This document shows, one piece after another, positions 35,427 to 45,170 of a stretch of DNA of 62,450 nucleotides. Origin of the DNA: Paracoccaceae bacterium (lineage in GTDB: Bacteria; Pseudomonadota; Alphaproteobacteria; Rhodobacterales; Rhodobacteraceae); assembly GCA_018223125.1 (NCBI GenBank), contig JAAEZA010000021.1, positions 1-62,450 of the forward strand, read 5' to 3'. Within the stretch, counting starts at the first letter, position 1. Every line of letters begins with the position of its first letter. The translations under genes were made by a program, and so were the position numbers. The notes beneath the pieces are model-generated. The model was not told where the DNA came from. It saw only the letters and a list, made by a program, of their open reading frames with translations, and did not search any database.

Positions 35427-36601
35427 AAGCTTTTATTATTGCAGGGGAACCCTCTGGCGACAAGCTGGGCGGTGCGCTGATGGCGGGGCTGAATAGCCTG
35501 CATCCCGAAATCCGCTTTCAGGGCGTGGGTGGCGCCGCCATGGAATCCGAAGGGCTGCACAGCCTTTTTGATATGGACGACCTGTCCGTCATGGGCCTGC
35601 TGGAGGTTCTGCCCCGTATCCCAAAACTGTTGCGCCGGATCAAACAGACGGTAGCGGCGGCACAGCGGTTTGAGCCGGACGTGTTAATCACCATCGATAG
35701 CCCCGATTTTTGCCTGCGGGTGGCCGAGAAGCTTAAGGCGGTGCGACCGGATTTGAAAGTCGTGCATTACGTCGCGCCCTCTGTTTGGGCATGGCGGCCG
35801 GAGCGAGCTGAAAAGATGGCCCGCCATGTGGACCATGTACTCGCCCTGCTGCCGTTCGAGCCACCCTATATGACGGCCGCAGGCATGAGTTGTGATTTCG
35901 TCGGCCACCCCATTGTAGCGGAGCGCCAGCCGACAGGTGACGAAACAGCCGCTTTTGCGCAGGAGCAGGGGATTGATCCGAACAGACCCGTGGTTTGTCT
36001 GTTGCCCGGATCCCGCAGGGGGGAGCTGTCCCGTATGGGGCCGATTCACAGCGAAGTTGCCCGCCGCATTGCAATCCAGGTGGAAGGTGTGCAGTTTGTT
36101 CTGCCTGCCGCCTCTGCTGTGGTTAATCAGGTAAAGGCGATGGTTGAGGGATGGGAAGTCACCCCCTTTGTCCTCGACCCGCGGGGCTTAAGCGTGGCTG
36201 CGAACGAGCACCGCAAGCGGATGGTTTTCACTTTGAGCGATGCTGCGCTTGCTACGTCCGGAACGGTCGCACTGGAATTGGCCGCGGCCAGCTGCCCGAT
36301 GGTGGTGGGCTATAAAGCGAATTACCTGACGACACGGATGGTCAAAAAACTGGCGCAGATTGATACGGCAAATCTTATCAATATCGTCACGCAAACCCGT
36401 GAAATACCGGAGTTTTTGTTTGAATCCTGTACGGCTGATCTGATCGCTCCGGCGCTGTTGGCGCTGCTGAAGGACCGGCAGGTTGCAGCGGCACAGAAAG
36501 ACGTCTGCGCGCAGACCATGCAGGCGCTCGGGCTTGGTGGAGAGGATCCGGGGGTGCGGGCGGCCCGTTCGGTTCTGGGGTTTCTGCATAGCGCGGAATA
36601 A
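35423..36601 (+). CDS. lpxB: Lipid-A-disaccharide synthase LpxB
   Basis: The 392-residue glycosyltransferase joins lipid X with UDP-diacylglucosamine. The N-terminus IIAGEPSGDKLGGALM and the middle segment VVHYVAPSVWAWRPERAEKM are diagnostic. Translation begins at a GTG that overlaps the lpxI stop (GTGA). It is the last gene of the pyrH-lpxB run and faces the convergent ybaK-like gene. Confidence 0.97.
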   Translation: MKAFIIAGEPSGDKLGGALMAGLNSLHPEIRFQGVGGAAMESEGLHSLFDMDDLSVMGLLEVLPRIPKLLRRIKQTVAAAQRFEPDVLITIDSPDFCLRVAEKLKAVRPDLKVVHYVAPSVWAWRPERAEKMARHVDHVLALLPFEPPYMTAAGMSCDFVGHPIVAERQPTGDETAAFAQEQGIDPNRPVVCLLPGSRRGELSRMGPIHSEVARRIAIQVEGVQFVLPAASAVVNQVKAMVEGWEVTPFVLDPRGLSVAANEHRKRMVFTLSDAALATSGTVALELAAASCPMVVGYKANYLTTRMVKKLAQIDTANLINIVTQTREIPEFLFESCTADLIAPALLALLKDRQVAAAQKDVCAQTMQALGLGGEDPGVRAARSVLGFLHSAE

Positions 36602-36616
36602 GGGCCTGCCGGCCCT
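36601..36616. terminator. Small hairpin after lpxB
   Basis: AGGGCC and GGCCCT form a 6-bp stem around TGCC, directly at the lpxB stop and between convergent genes. There is no T tract. Position suggests a role in ending the lpxB message, but support is weak. Confidence 0.35.
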
Positions 36617-36670
36617 CTTGCGCGCTGGCGCAATTCACCCGCGGATATTTCGCCCAAAAAGAGGCATTGC

Positions 36671-37141
36671 TTAACCTGTGAAACAGGTCACTTCCGCCTG
36701 TGTGACCTGTTGCAGCTTGCGGGGATCAATCGCGAAAAGGTGGCGGGGCGTTCCGGCAGCGGCCCAAATTGCATCATAGTCCATCAGGCGCGGATCCATG
36801 AAGGTTCTGATCGGGTTCAGATGGCCGATTGGAGAGACTCCGCCAATGGCAAATCCGGTCTGGCTGCGGATCAGGGTTGCATCAGCCTTGCCCAGCGGTT
36901 CCCCCGAAACAATAGCGGCCTGACCGGCGTCCACGCGGTTGCCCCCTGCCGTTAGAAACAGGATCGCAGCGCCGCTGCGCTCTCCGCGGAAGATGATGGA
37001 TTTTGCGATCTGGTCCACTTCGCAGCCTTGGGACTGCGCCGCCTGCGCTGCGGTATGGGTATCAATTGCAGTTTCCACTACTGTGATGTTCAGGCCAAGC
37101 GCCTCTGCATGGCGCTGCACTCGTTTCAGACTTTTGCTCAT
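36671..37141 (-). CDS. YbaK/EbsC-family aminoacyl-tRNA deacylase
   Basis: The 156-residue protein has the YbaK fold, whose members hydrolyse mischarged tRNA such as Cys-tRNA-Pro. DQIAKSIIFRG carries the conserved active-site lysine, and FAIGGVSPIGHLNPIRTFMDPRLM is the signature segment. The start at 37141 (MSKSLKRV) matches the family; a longer frame would run through the divergent glnE promoter. Exact tRNA specificity (YbaK, ProX or related) cannot be read from sequence. Confidence 0.9.
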   Translation of the reverse strand: MSKSLKRVQRHAEALGLNITVVETAIDTHTAAQAAQSQGCEVDQIAKSIIFRGERSGAAILFLTAGGNRVDAGQAAIVSGEPLGKADATLIRSQTGFAIGGVSPIGHLNPIRTFMDPRLMDYDAIWAAAGTPRHLFAIDPRKLQQVTQAEVTCFTG

Positions 37142-37218
37142 GCCGGATTTTTGCGACGAATTGCGAAGGGATGCAACTGCGACTTGACGGTTATATCCGA
37201 TCCGCGCAAGCTCCGGGC

Positions 37219-39981
37219 ATGACTTTGGAAACACAGCTAAAATCCGCTCCCGTTCCGTATAATCCCGAACTGGCCGTTGATGTGCTTGACAGGTTCGAAG
37301 GGCAGAGCGCACGGACCCGCGATCTGGTGGCCGGTATGGCAGGCACCAGCAGCTATTTGCGTGGTCTTTTGCAGCGGGAGGCGGATTGGTTTGAAGCCGC
37401 ACTCAAACAAGAGCCGGGTGCCTGTTTTGACGGGGTGCTGGCTGCAGTTGATCCCGAGGATGCCGCCGGTTTGGGGACGGCCCTGCGGATTGCAAAACGG
37501 CGGATCGCTTTACTGTTGGCGGCCTGTGATCTGGGCGGTGTCTGGACGCTGGAACAGGTCACGGAACATCTGACACGCTTTGCCGATTTCGCCACCGATA
37601 CAGCGCTACGCGCCCAGATCGCCACTCTGATCGCCCGCAAAAAGCTACCGGGGTGCGGACCCGAGGATATTGAGGATTGTGCCGGCATTGTCGTTCTCGC
37701 GATGGGGAAAATGGGGGCTTACGAGCTGAATTATTCCTCTGATATCGATCTGATCGTTCTGTTCGATGACGAGCGCCATTCTGACGAAAACATTGATGAA
37801 GTGCGTATGGCGTTTCAGCGGGCCACGCGGAATCTGGCGAAAATCCTGTCTGAGGTTACACCCGATGGATATGTCTTTCGTACCGATTTGCGGTTGCGGC
37901 CAAATCCCTCTGTTACGCCGGTTTGTGTGCCAATGGATGCGGCAGAACGCTATTACGAAAGCGAGGGGCGGACCTGGGAGCGGGCTGCCTTCATCAAGGC
38001 GCGCCCCTGTGCAGGAGATATAAAGGCAGGGGCTGCGTTTCTGCAAAGGATCACCCCGTTTGTGTGGCGGCGCCACCTTGATTTTGCTGCCATTCAGGAT
38101 GCCCACGACATGCGGTTGAGGATTCGCGAACACAAGGGGCTGGGCGGGCCGATCGGGATTTCGGGCCATGATATGAAACTTGGGCGGGGCGGCATCCGCG
38201 AAATCGAATTTTTCGCACAGACACAGCAGTTGATTGCAGGTGGTCGCGATCCGGAGTTACGCTGTTCGGGTACCCTTGATGCGTTGGCCGGGCTGGCGCG
38301 CAAGGGCTGGATACCAGAAGAGGTAGCCGAGAACCTGACAGCCGCATACCGTGCCCACCGTACTACAGAGCACCGCATTCAGATGCTGCGGGATGCCCAG
38401 ACCCATGTCATGCCCACCAGCGAGGAAGGGCAGGCGCAGGTGGCAAACCTGTCCGGCTGGAGCGATGTAACAGGGTTTCTGGCGGATCAGACTGCCCGTC
38501 TGCAAGGCGTTCACGACCGGATCGAAACGCTTTATAGTCCTGTGTCGAACGGAGAAACCGCGCAAGAAACCGTTGCGCTTGACCCTGCGCTGCGCGAACA
38601 GATGGACAGTTGGGCGGCGCTTCCTGCCTTGCGCTCGCCGCGTTCTGTCCAGATATTCGAGCGTCTGCGCCCCGAGATCGAACGCCGCATTGCCGGCGTG
38701 AAACGGCCGGATTTCACCCTGCGGCAGCTGGATTCCTTTATCCGCCGGCTGCCTGCGGGGGTGCAGCTGTTTTCCCTGTTCGAGGCCAATCCCCAGATCC
38801 TCGATCTGTTGCTCGACATCTGCTCTACCGCGCCCGGACTCGCGCAATATCTTGCCCGCAACACCGGTGTTTTCGATGCAGTGCTGAGCGGCGCATTCTT
38901 TGGCGATCTGCCAGACGCGGAAGGGTATGTTCAGGGCGCCAAGGCAGCTTTGAGCGGTGTGACGGATTATGAGGATGCGTTGAATACGGCGCGTCGCTGG
39001 CAGAAAGAGCAACACTTCCGCATCGGTGTTCTGATGCTGCGAAGGCTGGCCGGTCTGGAAGAGGTCGAGCAGGCTTATTCCGATCTCGCCACTGCTGTGC
39101 TTCGGGTGCTGTTGCCATGGATTGAAGGGGATATCATCCGACGTTACGGCCGGTTTGAACAGCAGTCCGTCAGCATTCTTGCAATGGGCAAGCTGGGATC
39201 CCGCCAGATGACGGCAAGCAGCGATCTGGACCTGATCCTGCTTTATGATGTGGAAGGGGATATGTCGGACGGGCGCAAGGGGCTGTCGGCGCCCCAGTAT
39301 TTCGCACGGCTGACACAGGCGATGATCATGGCGCTGTCTTCCCCTATGGCGGAAGGCGAACTTTACGAGGTAGACATGCGTCTGCGCCCGAGCGGGCGGC
39401 AGGGGCCGGTGGCTACATCCATCAACGGGTTTGCAGCCTATCAGCGGGATGAGGCCTGGACCTGGGAGCATCTCGCGCTGACGCGGGGGCGCGTGGTTGC
39501 AGGGGACAGTGCCAAGGTGGACACGGTGCGCGACACGGTGATTGCCAAGGAACGCAAGCCTGTTCTGGTGCGCGAGGACGTTGCTGCCATGCGTGCGCGG
39601 TTGGCTGCTGCCAAGGGCAATCGGGCGTCGGTCTGGGAGGTAAAGGACATTGCTGGCGGTATTCTGGATATAGAATTGATTGCGCAGATGGTGGCGCTTC
39701 TGGAAGGCTGCGATGCCCGTGATCCCCGCGACCAGCTTGCCGCGGCCAAGGATGCAGAGGTCGCCGCTCTTGCAGACGTGCATCGCCTGCTTTGCACCGT
39801 GCAACAGGCGCAAAGGCTGGTGATCGAGGGGCGGTTTGATCCGGACCAGCTTGGCACGGATGGCATGGGGTTTGTCGTCGGGTTTGCCGGTTTTGACAGT
39901 AGAGAGGCGCTGGAAGCAGAGATTCTGGCGCAATGTTCCCGTGCAGAGGCCGTTATAGCGCGCATTCTGGCGGCAGAGTGA
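37219..39981 (+). CDS. glnE: Glutamine synthetase adenylyltransferase/deadenylase GlnE
   Basis: The 920-residue bifunctional enzyme attaches AMP to and removes it from glutamine synthetase in response to PII. Two nucleotidyltransferase domains are seen, the first around residue 172 (NYSSDIDLIVLFD) and the second around residue 663 (ASSDLDLILLYD), with helical regions after each. Length fits alphaproteobacterial GlnE. The ATG at 37219 is preferred to a start 48 bases upstream. No clear Shine-Dalgarno is visible. It is divergent from the ybaK-like gene. Confidence 0.95.
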   Translation: MTLETQLKSAPVPYNPELAVDVLDRFEGQSARTRDLVAGMAGTSSYLRGLLQREADWFEAALKQEPGACFDGVLAAVDPEDAAGLGTALRIAKRRIALLLAACDLGGVWTLEQVTEHLTRFADFATDTALRAQIATLIARKKLPGCGPEDIEDCAGIVVLAMGKMGAYELNYSSDIDLIVLFDDERHSDENIDEVRMAFQRATRNLAKILSEVTPDGYVFRTDLRLRPNPSVTPVCVPMDAAERYYESEGRTWERAAFIKARPCAGDIKAGAAFLQRITPFVWRRHLDFAAIQDAHDMRLRIREHKGLGGPIGISGHDMKLGRGGIREIEFFAQTQQLIAGGRDPELRCSGTLDALAGLARKGWIPEEVAENLTAAYRAHRTTEHRIQMLRDAQTHVMPTSEEGQAQVANLSGWSDVTGFLADQTARLQGVHDRIETLYSPVSNGETAQETVALDPALREQMDSWAALPALRSPRSVQIFERLRPEIERRIAGVKRPDFTLRQLDSFIRRLPAGVQLFSLFEANPQILDLLLDICSTAPGLAQYLARNTGVFDAVLSGAFFGDLPDAEGYVQGAKAALSGVTDYEDALNTARRWQKEQHFRIGVLMLRRLAGLEEVEQAYSDLATAVLRVLLPWIEGDIIRRYGRFEQQSVSILAMGKLGSRQMTASSDLDLILLYDVEGDMSDGRKGLSAPQYFARLTQAMIMALSSPMAEGELYEVDMRLRPSGRQGPVATSINGFAAYQRDEAWTWEHLALTRGRVVAGDSAKVDTVRDTVIAKERKPVLVREDVAAMRARLAAAKGNRASVWEVKDIAGGILDIELIAQMVALLEGCDARDPRDQLAAAKDAEVAALADVHRLLCTVQQAQRLVIEGRFDPDQLGTDGMGFVVGFAGFDSREALEAEILAQCSRAEAVIARILAAE

Positions 39982-40045
39982 CGCCATAGGAATTGTTTTT
40001 CCCCGTAGCGGCTGCTAACCCGATGGAAAAACAGGAGGCAGGAAC

Positions 40046-40321
40046 ATGGTTTTCAAAGGCGATCTGGATATCGACCCCCGCGGTCTGATCTATGAGGCAT
40101 ACCGCCTTGATATCGGGCCGGAGGAATGCCGCAGTATCTTTCTTGACTGGGCGATGGGCACACAGCTTGGGGCGGATATGTCCGCCATGTTGCAGACGCT
40201 GCTGGATGAATATGCGGGCAACGCCCCTGATCACGCCATGACACAGGTTCTGCGCGAAGGGCTGCAAAAAATGGATCGCCCCTTGGGGCGGCAGGGCGGA
40301 CGGGCACGCCGCGTATCGTAA
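40046..40321 (+). CDS. Small conserved-looking cytoplasmic protein, unknown function
   Basis: This 91-residue protein has an excellent AGGAGG site before its ATG and normal codon use, so I take it as real. It reads as helical, with segments such as GPEECRSIFLDWAMGT and MLQTLLDEYAG, and ends in a basic tail rich in arginine. No signal, membrane helix or known motif is seen. It lies between glnE and a convergent M20 dipeptidase. Confidence 0.8.
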   Translation: MVFKGDLDIDPRGLIYEAYRLDIGPEECRSIFLDWAMGTQLGADMSAMLQTLLDEYAGNAPDHAMTQVLREGLQKMDRPLGRQGGRARRVS

Positions 40322-40344
40322 TCGCGGCGCGCCATTCTTGTTGG

Positions 40345-41727
40345 TTACGCGGCGTTGCGTGACAGCGAATCCAGAATACGCGCCCAGCTGCGGATGCCTT
40401 TGTGGAAAGACCGCAGGTCGTATTTTTCGTTGGGGCTGTGAATCTGGTCATCGTCCTGCCCGAACCCGATCAGCATGGACTCCGTGCCTAGGATTTTCTG
40501 GAAGTGACCTGCAATCGGGATGGAACCGCCGCAGCCCACATAAACCCCGTCGTTTTCCCATTCGTCTGACAGGGCGGTGCGTGCCGCCTCGAATGCGGGA
40601 TGGGTGATTTCCATATTGGATGCCGGTGCAGCGCCGTAGTCGATGAATTCCGCGCTGCAGTCTGCAGGCAGATGGCTGCGGATATGATCCTGAAAGGCGG
40701 CGCGGATCTTGTGGGGGTCTTGCGTGCCGACCAGCCGGAAGCTGACCTTGGCATGGGCCTGCGACGGGATCACGGTTTTGGACCCTTCACCGATATAGCC
40801 ACCCCAAATGCCATTCACATCGCAGGTCGGGCGCGACCATATCTGTTCAATCGCGGAACGGTTCTTTTCGCCTGCCGGAAGGCTCAGCCCGACATCGCCA
40901 AGAAAACTCTCTGCGCTCCAGTCCAGATTACGCCATTGTTCGGCGACCTGTTCGGGCAGTTCGGGCACGCCGTCATAAAATCCGGGCAGGGTGACTGCGC
41001 CATCGTCGTCATGCAGGGCAGCCAGTGCCTTGTTCAACACGCGGATCGGGTTGCGGGCGGGGCCGCCGAACATACCCGAATGCAAATCCTTGCTTGGTCC
41101 GGTGATTGTTACCTGCTGTCCGACAAGCCCGCGCAACATAGTTACGATTGAAGGGGTTTTCGGCGTCACCATGCCAGTGTCACAAATCAGGGTGATGTCT
41201 GATTTCAGTTCCTCTGCGTTTTCCTTCAGGAAGGGCACCAGAGACGGGGAACCGGATTCCTCCTCGCCTTCAAAGAAGATTGAAACCTTCACGGGCAGCG
41301 ATCCGGTCACGGCTTTCCACGCGCGACAGGCTTCCAGAAAGGTCATCAACTGGCCCTTGTCGTCCGAAGATCCGCGCCCGCGGATGACCTTGCCGCTCGG
41401 GGTATCCTCGATTGCGGGCTCAAACGGCGGATTGTCCCAAAGGTCAAGCGGATCAACGGGCTGCACATCGTAGTGACCGTAGAATGTGACGTGAATACCG
41501 TCCCCGTCCTGATGGCCGATCACCATCGGATGGCCCGGTGTGGGCCGTTTGGACGCCTCAAAGCCCAGACTCTCCAGATCCTTGACCAACCAGTTCGCGG
41601 CTTTGTCGCACTCTTCCTTGTAAGCGGAATCTGTAGAGATCGACTGGATGCGCAGCAGGTCGAGCAGACGGTCCTGTGCCTTGTCCTGATCAGCGTCAAT
41701 ATGGGCGAGAACGGAGTCGAGTGACAT
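40345..41727 (-). CDS. M20-family dipeptidase (zinc metallopeptidase)
   Basis: The 460-residue enzyme fits the M20 dipeptidase group. Metal-site motifs are YGHYDVQP (H85, D87), GRGSSDDKG (bridging aspartate near 122), EGEEESGS with the general base near 155-156, and the C-terminal QIHSPNEKY histidine. It should cleave di- or small peptides in the cytoplasm. Two ATG codons are adjacent (41727 and 41730); the inner one has better spacing from AAAGG. It may use peptides taken up by ABC importers, though none is adjacent. Confidence 0.92.
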   Translation of the reverse strand: MSLDSVLAHIDADQDKAQDRLLDLLRIQSISTDSAYKEECDKAANWLVKDLESLGFEASKRPTPGHPMVIGHQDGDGIHVTFYGHYDVQPVDPLDLWDNPPFEPAIEDTPSGKVIRGRGSSDDKGQLMTFLEACRAWKAVTGSLPVKVSIFFEGEEESGSPSLVPFLKENAEELKSDITLICDTGMVTPKTPSIVTMLRGLVGQQVTITGPSKDLHSGMFGGPARNPIRVLNKALAALHDDDGAVTLPGFYDGVPELPEQVAEQWRNLDWSAESFLGDVGLSLPAGEKNRSAIEQIWSRPTCDVNGIWGGYIGEGSKTVIPSQAHAKVSFRLVGTQDPHKIRAAFQDHIRSHLPADCSAEFIDYGAAPASNMEITHPAFEAARTALSDEWENDGVYVGCGGSIPIAGHFQKILGTESMLIGFGQDDDQIHSPNEKYDLRSFHKGIRSWARILDSLSRNAA

Positions 41728-41806
41728 CATTTGGCCTTTCGGTGTTTGTATTCGGATTGGAAAAACTACACACTGTTTCCAAGCGGAGTTAAAGGGCAAT
41801 TGGCGG

Positions 41807-42814
41807 ATGAAGTCTGAAATCTTGAAACGGCTGGCCAAAGTGGTTTGCTTGGGCGCTGGCGTGGCTGGCGGCACGGGCGCCTGGGCCGATCCTGTGTTTC
41901 AACAACCCATAGACTGCACATTGGGCGAGACCTGCGAAATCCAGCAGTTCATGGATCACGACACCGGCGAAGGCAGCCGCGATTTTGCTTGTGGTATCGC
42001 CAGTTACGACGGGCACAAAGGCACTGATTTCCGTGTTTCTGTGCCAATGATGGACGAAGGCGTTGCCGTGCTTGCCGCCGCAGACGGGATTGTGCTGGGC
42101 CTGCGCGATTCCATGACGGACCGCCGGATTGTCCTGCCCGAAGACCGTCAGGCTGTGGAGGGCAAGGAGTGTGGTAACGGTGTGGTGCTGCGCCATGCAG
42201 AGGGTTGGGAAACCCAGTACTGCCACATGAAGTTGGGCTCTGTACGTGTCCGTAAAGGCCAGAAGGTAAAAGCCGGTGATCCATTGGGAGAGGTCGGCCT
42301 GTCAGGGAAAACCCAATTCCCGCACCTGCATCTTTCGGTGCGCAAGGACGGGATACCAGTGGACCCGTTCGCGCCGGAATATGACGGGGAAACATGCGCT
42401 TACAACGGGACCGGCACACTTTGGGAAGACAGCTTTGCGCAGGCTTTCACCTATCAACCTGTTAAGGTTATCGACCTTGGTCTGGCCGACCGCGCCTTGG
42501 ATATGCGGGATGTGGTGGACGGGCGCTGGTCCGATTTTACCATCGAAAAAGATGCGCCACTGGTGGTCTACGGTCTGGCTGTGAACGGGCAGGAAGGGGA
42601 CCGGCTGCAACTGGTGCTGGACGGTCCCGACGGAAATATCGTCGACATGACGCAGGATGGTCTGGGCAAGCCGCAGGCGCAATGGTTCGCTTTTGCCGGC
42701 AAGCGCCATCCGGCCGGTGGCTGGGGGGACGGTAGCTACGGGATGACAGTACGCGTGTTGCGCGATGGTGCCATCCTGCACGAACGCAGCAGCAGGGTTG
42801 AATTGGTGCCCTGA
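41807..42814 (+). CDS. Exported M23-type (LytM) peptidase
   Basis: The 335-residue protein has a signal peptide cleaved near GAWA-DP (27/28). A LytM domain follows with H70 and D74 (GHKGTDFR) and the HxH pair H173/H175 (FPHLHLSV), so the zinc site looks complete. A C-terminal beta-rich region (about 215-335) may be a binding domain. It probably cuts peptidoglycan cross-bridges in the periplasm. It is divergent from the M20 gene. Confidence 0.9.
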   Translation: MKSEILKRLAKVVCLGAGVAGGTGAWADPVFQQPIDCTLGETCEIQQFMDHDTGEGSRDFACGIASYDGHKGTDFRVSVPMMDEGVAVLAAADGIVLGLRDSMTDRRIVLPEDRQAVEGKECGNGVVLRHAEGWETQYCHMKLGSVRVRKGQKVKAGDPLGEVGLSGKTQFPHLHLSVRKDGIPVDPFAPEYDGETCAYNGTGTLWEDSFAQAFTYQPVKVIDLGLADRALDMRDVVDGRWSDFTIEKDAPLVVYGLAVNGQEGDRLQLVLDGPDGNIVDMTQDGLGKPQAQWFAFAGKRHPAGGWGDGSYGMTVRVLRDGAILHERSSRVELVP

Positions 42815-42822
42815 CTAGCGGA

Positions 42823-43125
42823 TCAGCCGTGCTTTACGACCCTGAGGCTGGAAACCGGCAGGCGAAATTCCCCCAATAGCGCTGTCAGAACACGGATGTG
42901 TTTCTGGATGCTGTAACCGGCTGCGCCATCCCTGCGGTCGGTCTCTAGCAGAGCCTCGCGCCGGAGCAATGTCTCTATTGCAAACTCGCGCGTCGGGGTG
43001 CGGCTGGTTCCGGTGATGAAGCGCAAATCGGCATCCCGCCGGTAATGAGCCAGCCCCAATCGGGCGGCACTAATCAAAATCTTCGGACGGCGCAAATTAC
43101 TTAATATTTCGTGTGATTCGGGCAT
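42823..43125 (-). CDS. DUF6477-like small protein
   Basis: This 100-residue protein resembles the Rhodobacterales family I know as DUF6477, with RRPKILISAARLGLAHYRRDADL near the start and a basic, helical remainder. It has an AAAGGAA site before the ATG. It is divergent from the DUF6456 regulator-like gene, with about 200 bases between starts, a pairing I recall from other Rhodobacteraceae. The function is unknown. The family name is from memory and moderately certain. Confidence 0.75.
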   Translation of the reverse strand: MPESHEILSNLRRPKILISAARLGLAHYRRDADLRFITGTSRTPTREFAIETLLRREALLETDRRDGAAGYSIQKHIRVLTALLGEFRLPVSSLRVVKHG

Positions 43126-43194
43126 GGTAAATTCCTTTCACGCCCTGCTTAGGCACAAAACAACAACCGTTGCGCGAAACAGGTTTCTGCGAAC

Positions 43195-43248
43195 TGTGGG
43201 TAAACTTCAATTTATCCTTTGGAAACAATACATGTGTTTTGTGGATAA
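43195..43248. promoter_or_regulatory. Two DnaA-box-like sites in a divergent promoter region
   Basis: TGTGGATAA at 43240-43248 is an exact reverse copy of the DnaA box TTATCCACA. TGTGGGTAA at 43195-43203 differs at one position. Both point the same way in the gap between the DUF6477-like and DUF6456 genes. They could place the pair under replication-linked control, or be chance matches in AT-rich DNA. Confidence 0.35.
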
Positions 43249-43331
43249 CTTTAACTAAGTTTTCAACAATTCAACCATTAGTGGATGTGGCCCTCGCTAT
43301 TTAAGGGTAAGCAAAACATGGAACCACAGGA

Positions 43332-44423
43332 ATGCAGAGACAGTACGAACAACCAGAACCTATTAAGCCACGGGGAAATCTTGAAGAAGCCGCCGCCAGT
43401 TATCTGGCACATGTGGTCAACGGAGAGAGTATCAGATCCATTGCACAGGATAAAAACGTGCATCCTTCAACCATCATGCGGCGTATCCGCAAGATAGAAT
43501 CCCTTAGGGACGATCCGGTTCTGGATCAATACCTTAACAGCGCCGTTGTACGGGGCGAAAAGAGTGTTGCACCCTTGCGCCCGGCACTGGCCGGGACCGG
43601 TCCGGAAACGATGTCGGCAGGGGAAAAGACCCTGCTACGAAGGCTTGGGGAAACCGGATCGCAGCTGGTGGTGTCAAAAGGTCTGAAAAAGGCCATGGTG
43701 GTGCGGACCAATCCCGATCAAACCCAAAGCCGCACGGCCGTCGTGAACGCCCATCTGGCCGGTTCATCCGTGATAAAGGACTGGCTGCGTTGCGTGAAAA
43801 CCGGTCGCGTTTCGCTCTACGAGATTACCGTAGCGGGACGGGCCGCGCTGAAACGGGCGATTGCGCAGGATACGGTAAAGGGGAAGTCACCACAGGAAAC
43901 CGGCCCTTCGCCGGACGTCTTTAGCGAACAGCATAAGGAGTGGGGGGAAAGGGTGATCCACGATCCAGATCGGGGGACGGAGCGCAAAAGGGTTAATCTG
44001 CGGGAGAGCCCGTTAACCGTGCTCGGGCGTAAGAAGGACCGATCTGGCGTCCCATTTCTGAGCGGTGAACTGATATCGGCGGGCGATCGGCTACGCGAGG
44101 ATTTCGAGCTGGCTCAAATGGGGCCGCGGGTCGGGCAAAACTGGGACCGTTTCCTGACCGGGGGGCAACGGGGCAGTTTTAACAGCTGTAGCGGCGGGTC
44201 CAACGCGGCGCAAGAGCGGCTGAGCGCTGCTCTTACAGCGCTCGGGCCGGGGCTGGCCGATATCGTCCTGCGGTGCTGTTGCTTCCTAGAAGGGCTCGAA
44301 AATGCAGAGAAAAAACTTGGGTGGTCCGCGCGTTCCGGCAAAATCGTCCTGCGCATCGCGCTGCAACGGCTGCTGGTGCATTACGAAACAGAGGCCAGTG
44401 GCGATTCCCGCCTGATCGGTTGA
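43332..44423 (+). CDS. DUF6456 protein with N-terminal helix-turn-helix
   Basis: The 363-residue protein begins with a helix-turn-helix-like segment at about 14-55 (AHVVNGESIRSIAQDKNVHP, then STIMRRIRKIE). A less conserved middle follows, and the C-terminal domain at about 225-355 resembles DUF6456, with ESPLTVLGRKKDRSG, LRCCCFLEGLENAEKKLGW and ARSGKIVLRIALQRLL. It is probably a DNA-binding regulator of the cell cycle or general physiology in this order, but no target is known. tpiA lies convergent, four bases past its stop. Confidence 0.8.
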   Translation: MQRQYEQPEPIKPRGNLEEAAASYLAHVVNGESIRSIAQDKNVHPSTIMRRIRKIESLRDDPVLDQYLNSAVVRGEKSVAPLRPALAGTGPETMSAGEKTLLRRLGETGSQLVVSKGLKKAMVVRTNPDQTQSRTAVVNAHLAGSSVIKDWLRCVKTGRVSLYEITVAGRAALKRAIAQDTVKGKSPQETGPSPDVFSEQHKEWGERVIHDPDRGTERKRVNLRESPLTVLGRKKDRSGVPFLSGELISAGDRLREDFELAQMGPRVGQNWDRFLTGGQRGSFNSCSGGSNAAQERLSAALTALGPGLADIVLRCCCFLEGLENAEKKLGWSARSGKIVLRIALQRLLVHYETEASGDSRLIG

Positions 44424-44426
44424 GGA

Positions 44427-45170
44427 TCAGGCGTCTAGCGCGTTTACAATGTGGGAAAAATCGGACGCTTTCAAAGATGCGCCGCCGACAAGTCCGCCAT
44501 CCACATTTGCGATCCCTGCAATGTCACCGGCGTTCTTGGGGTTCATGGAGCCGCCATAAAGAATCCGCATGTCCTGCGCATCCGCTCCGAACCGTTTGAC
44601 CAGTGCATCGCGGATAAAGCTGTGAACTTCACCGATTTCTTCCAGTGTCGGGGTTTTGCCGGTGCCGATGGCCCAAACCGGTTCGTAGGCGATGACCAGG
44701 TTTTCCGGGCTTGCTGCATCCGGCGTGGAGTCTTGCAACTGGCGGCCAACTATCTCCAGCGTCTGGCCGGCTTCACGCTGCTCCAGAGTTTCACCGATGC
44801 AGACAATCGCTGTCAGGCCGGCCTCCCAAGCGGACAGGGTTTTGGCGCGAACCAGCCCATCGGATTCACCGTAAGTTGCCCGTCTTTCAGAGTGTCCGAG
44901 GATCACATAGCTGGCACCCGTATCCGCCAGCATCGGTGCGGAGATGTCGCCCGTGTGGGCACCGGCGGTGTTTTCGTGGCAGTCCTGTCCGCCCACTTCG
45001 ATCTGCATCTCGTCACACACCTTGACCATCGAGCGGATCAGTGTGGCAGGGGGGCAGATGACAATATCACAGGCCGCGTCGGGGCAGGCGGCGTGCAGGG
45101 CGCGGACCTCGTCCAGCGCCTGACGCAGGCCATTCATTTTCCAGTTTCCGGCGGCAAGTTTCTTTGGCAT
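44427..45170 (-). CDS. tpiA: Triosephosphate isomerase
   Basis: The 247-residue TIM-barrel enzyme interconverts dihydroxyacetone phosphate and glyceraldehyde 3-phosphate. K11 in GNWKMNG, the histidine in LGHSERR and the glutamate in IAYEPVWAIGTG are the catalytic residues. The start at 45170 (MPKKLAAGNW) is preferred to a GTG-type start 15 bases earlier. Confidence 0.97.
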   Translation of the reverse strand: MPKKLAAGNWKMNGLRQALDEVRALHAACPDAACDIVICPPATLIRSMVKVCDEMQIEVGGQDCHENTAGAHTGDISAPMLADTGASYVILGHSERRATYGESDGLVRAKTLSAWEAGLTAIVCIGETLEQREAGQTLEIVGRQLQDSTPDAASPENLVIAYEPVWAIGTGKTPTLEEIGEVHSFIRDALVKRFGADAQDMRILYGGSMNPKNAGDIAGIANVDGGLVGGASLKASDFSHIVNALDA

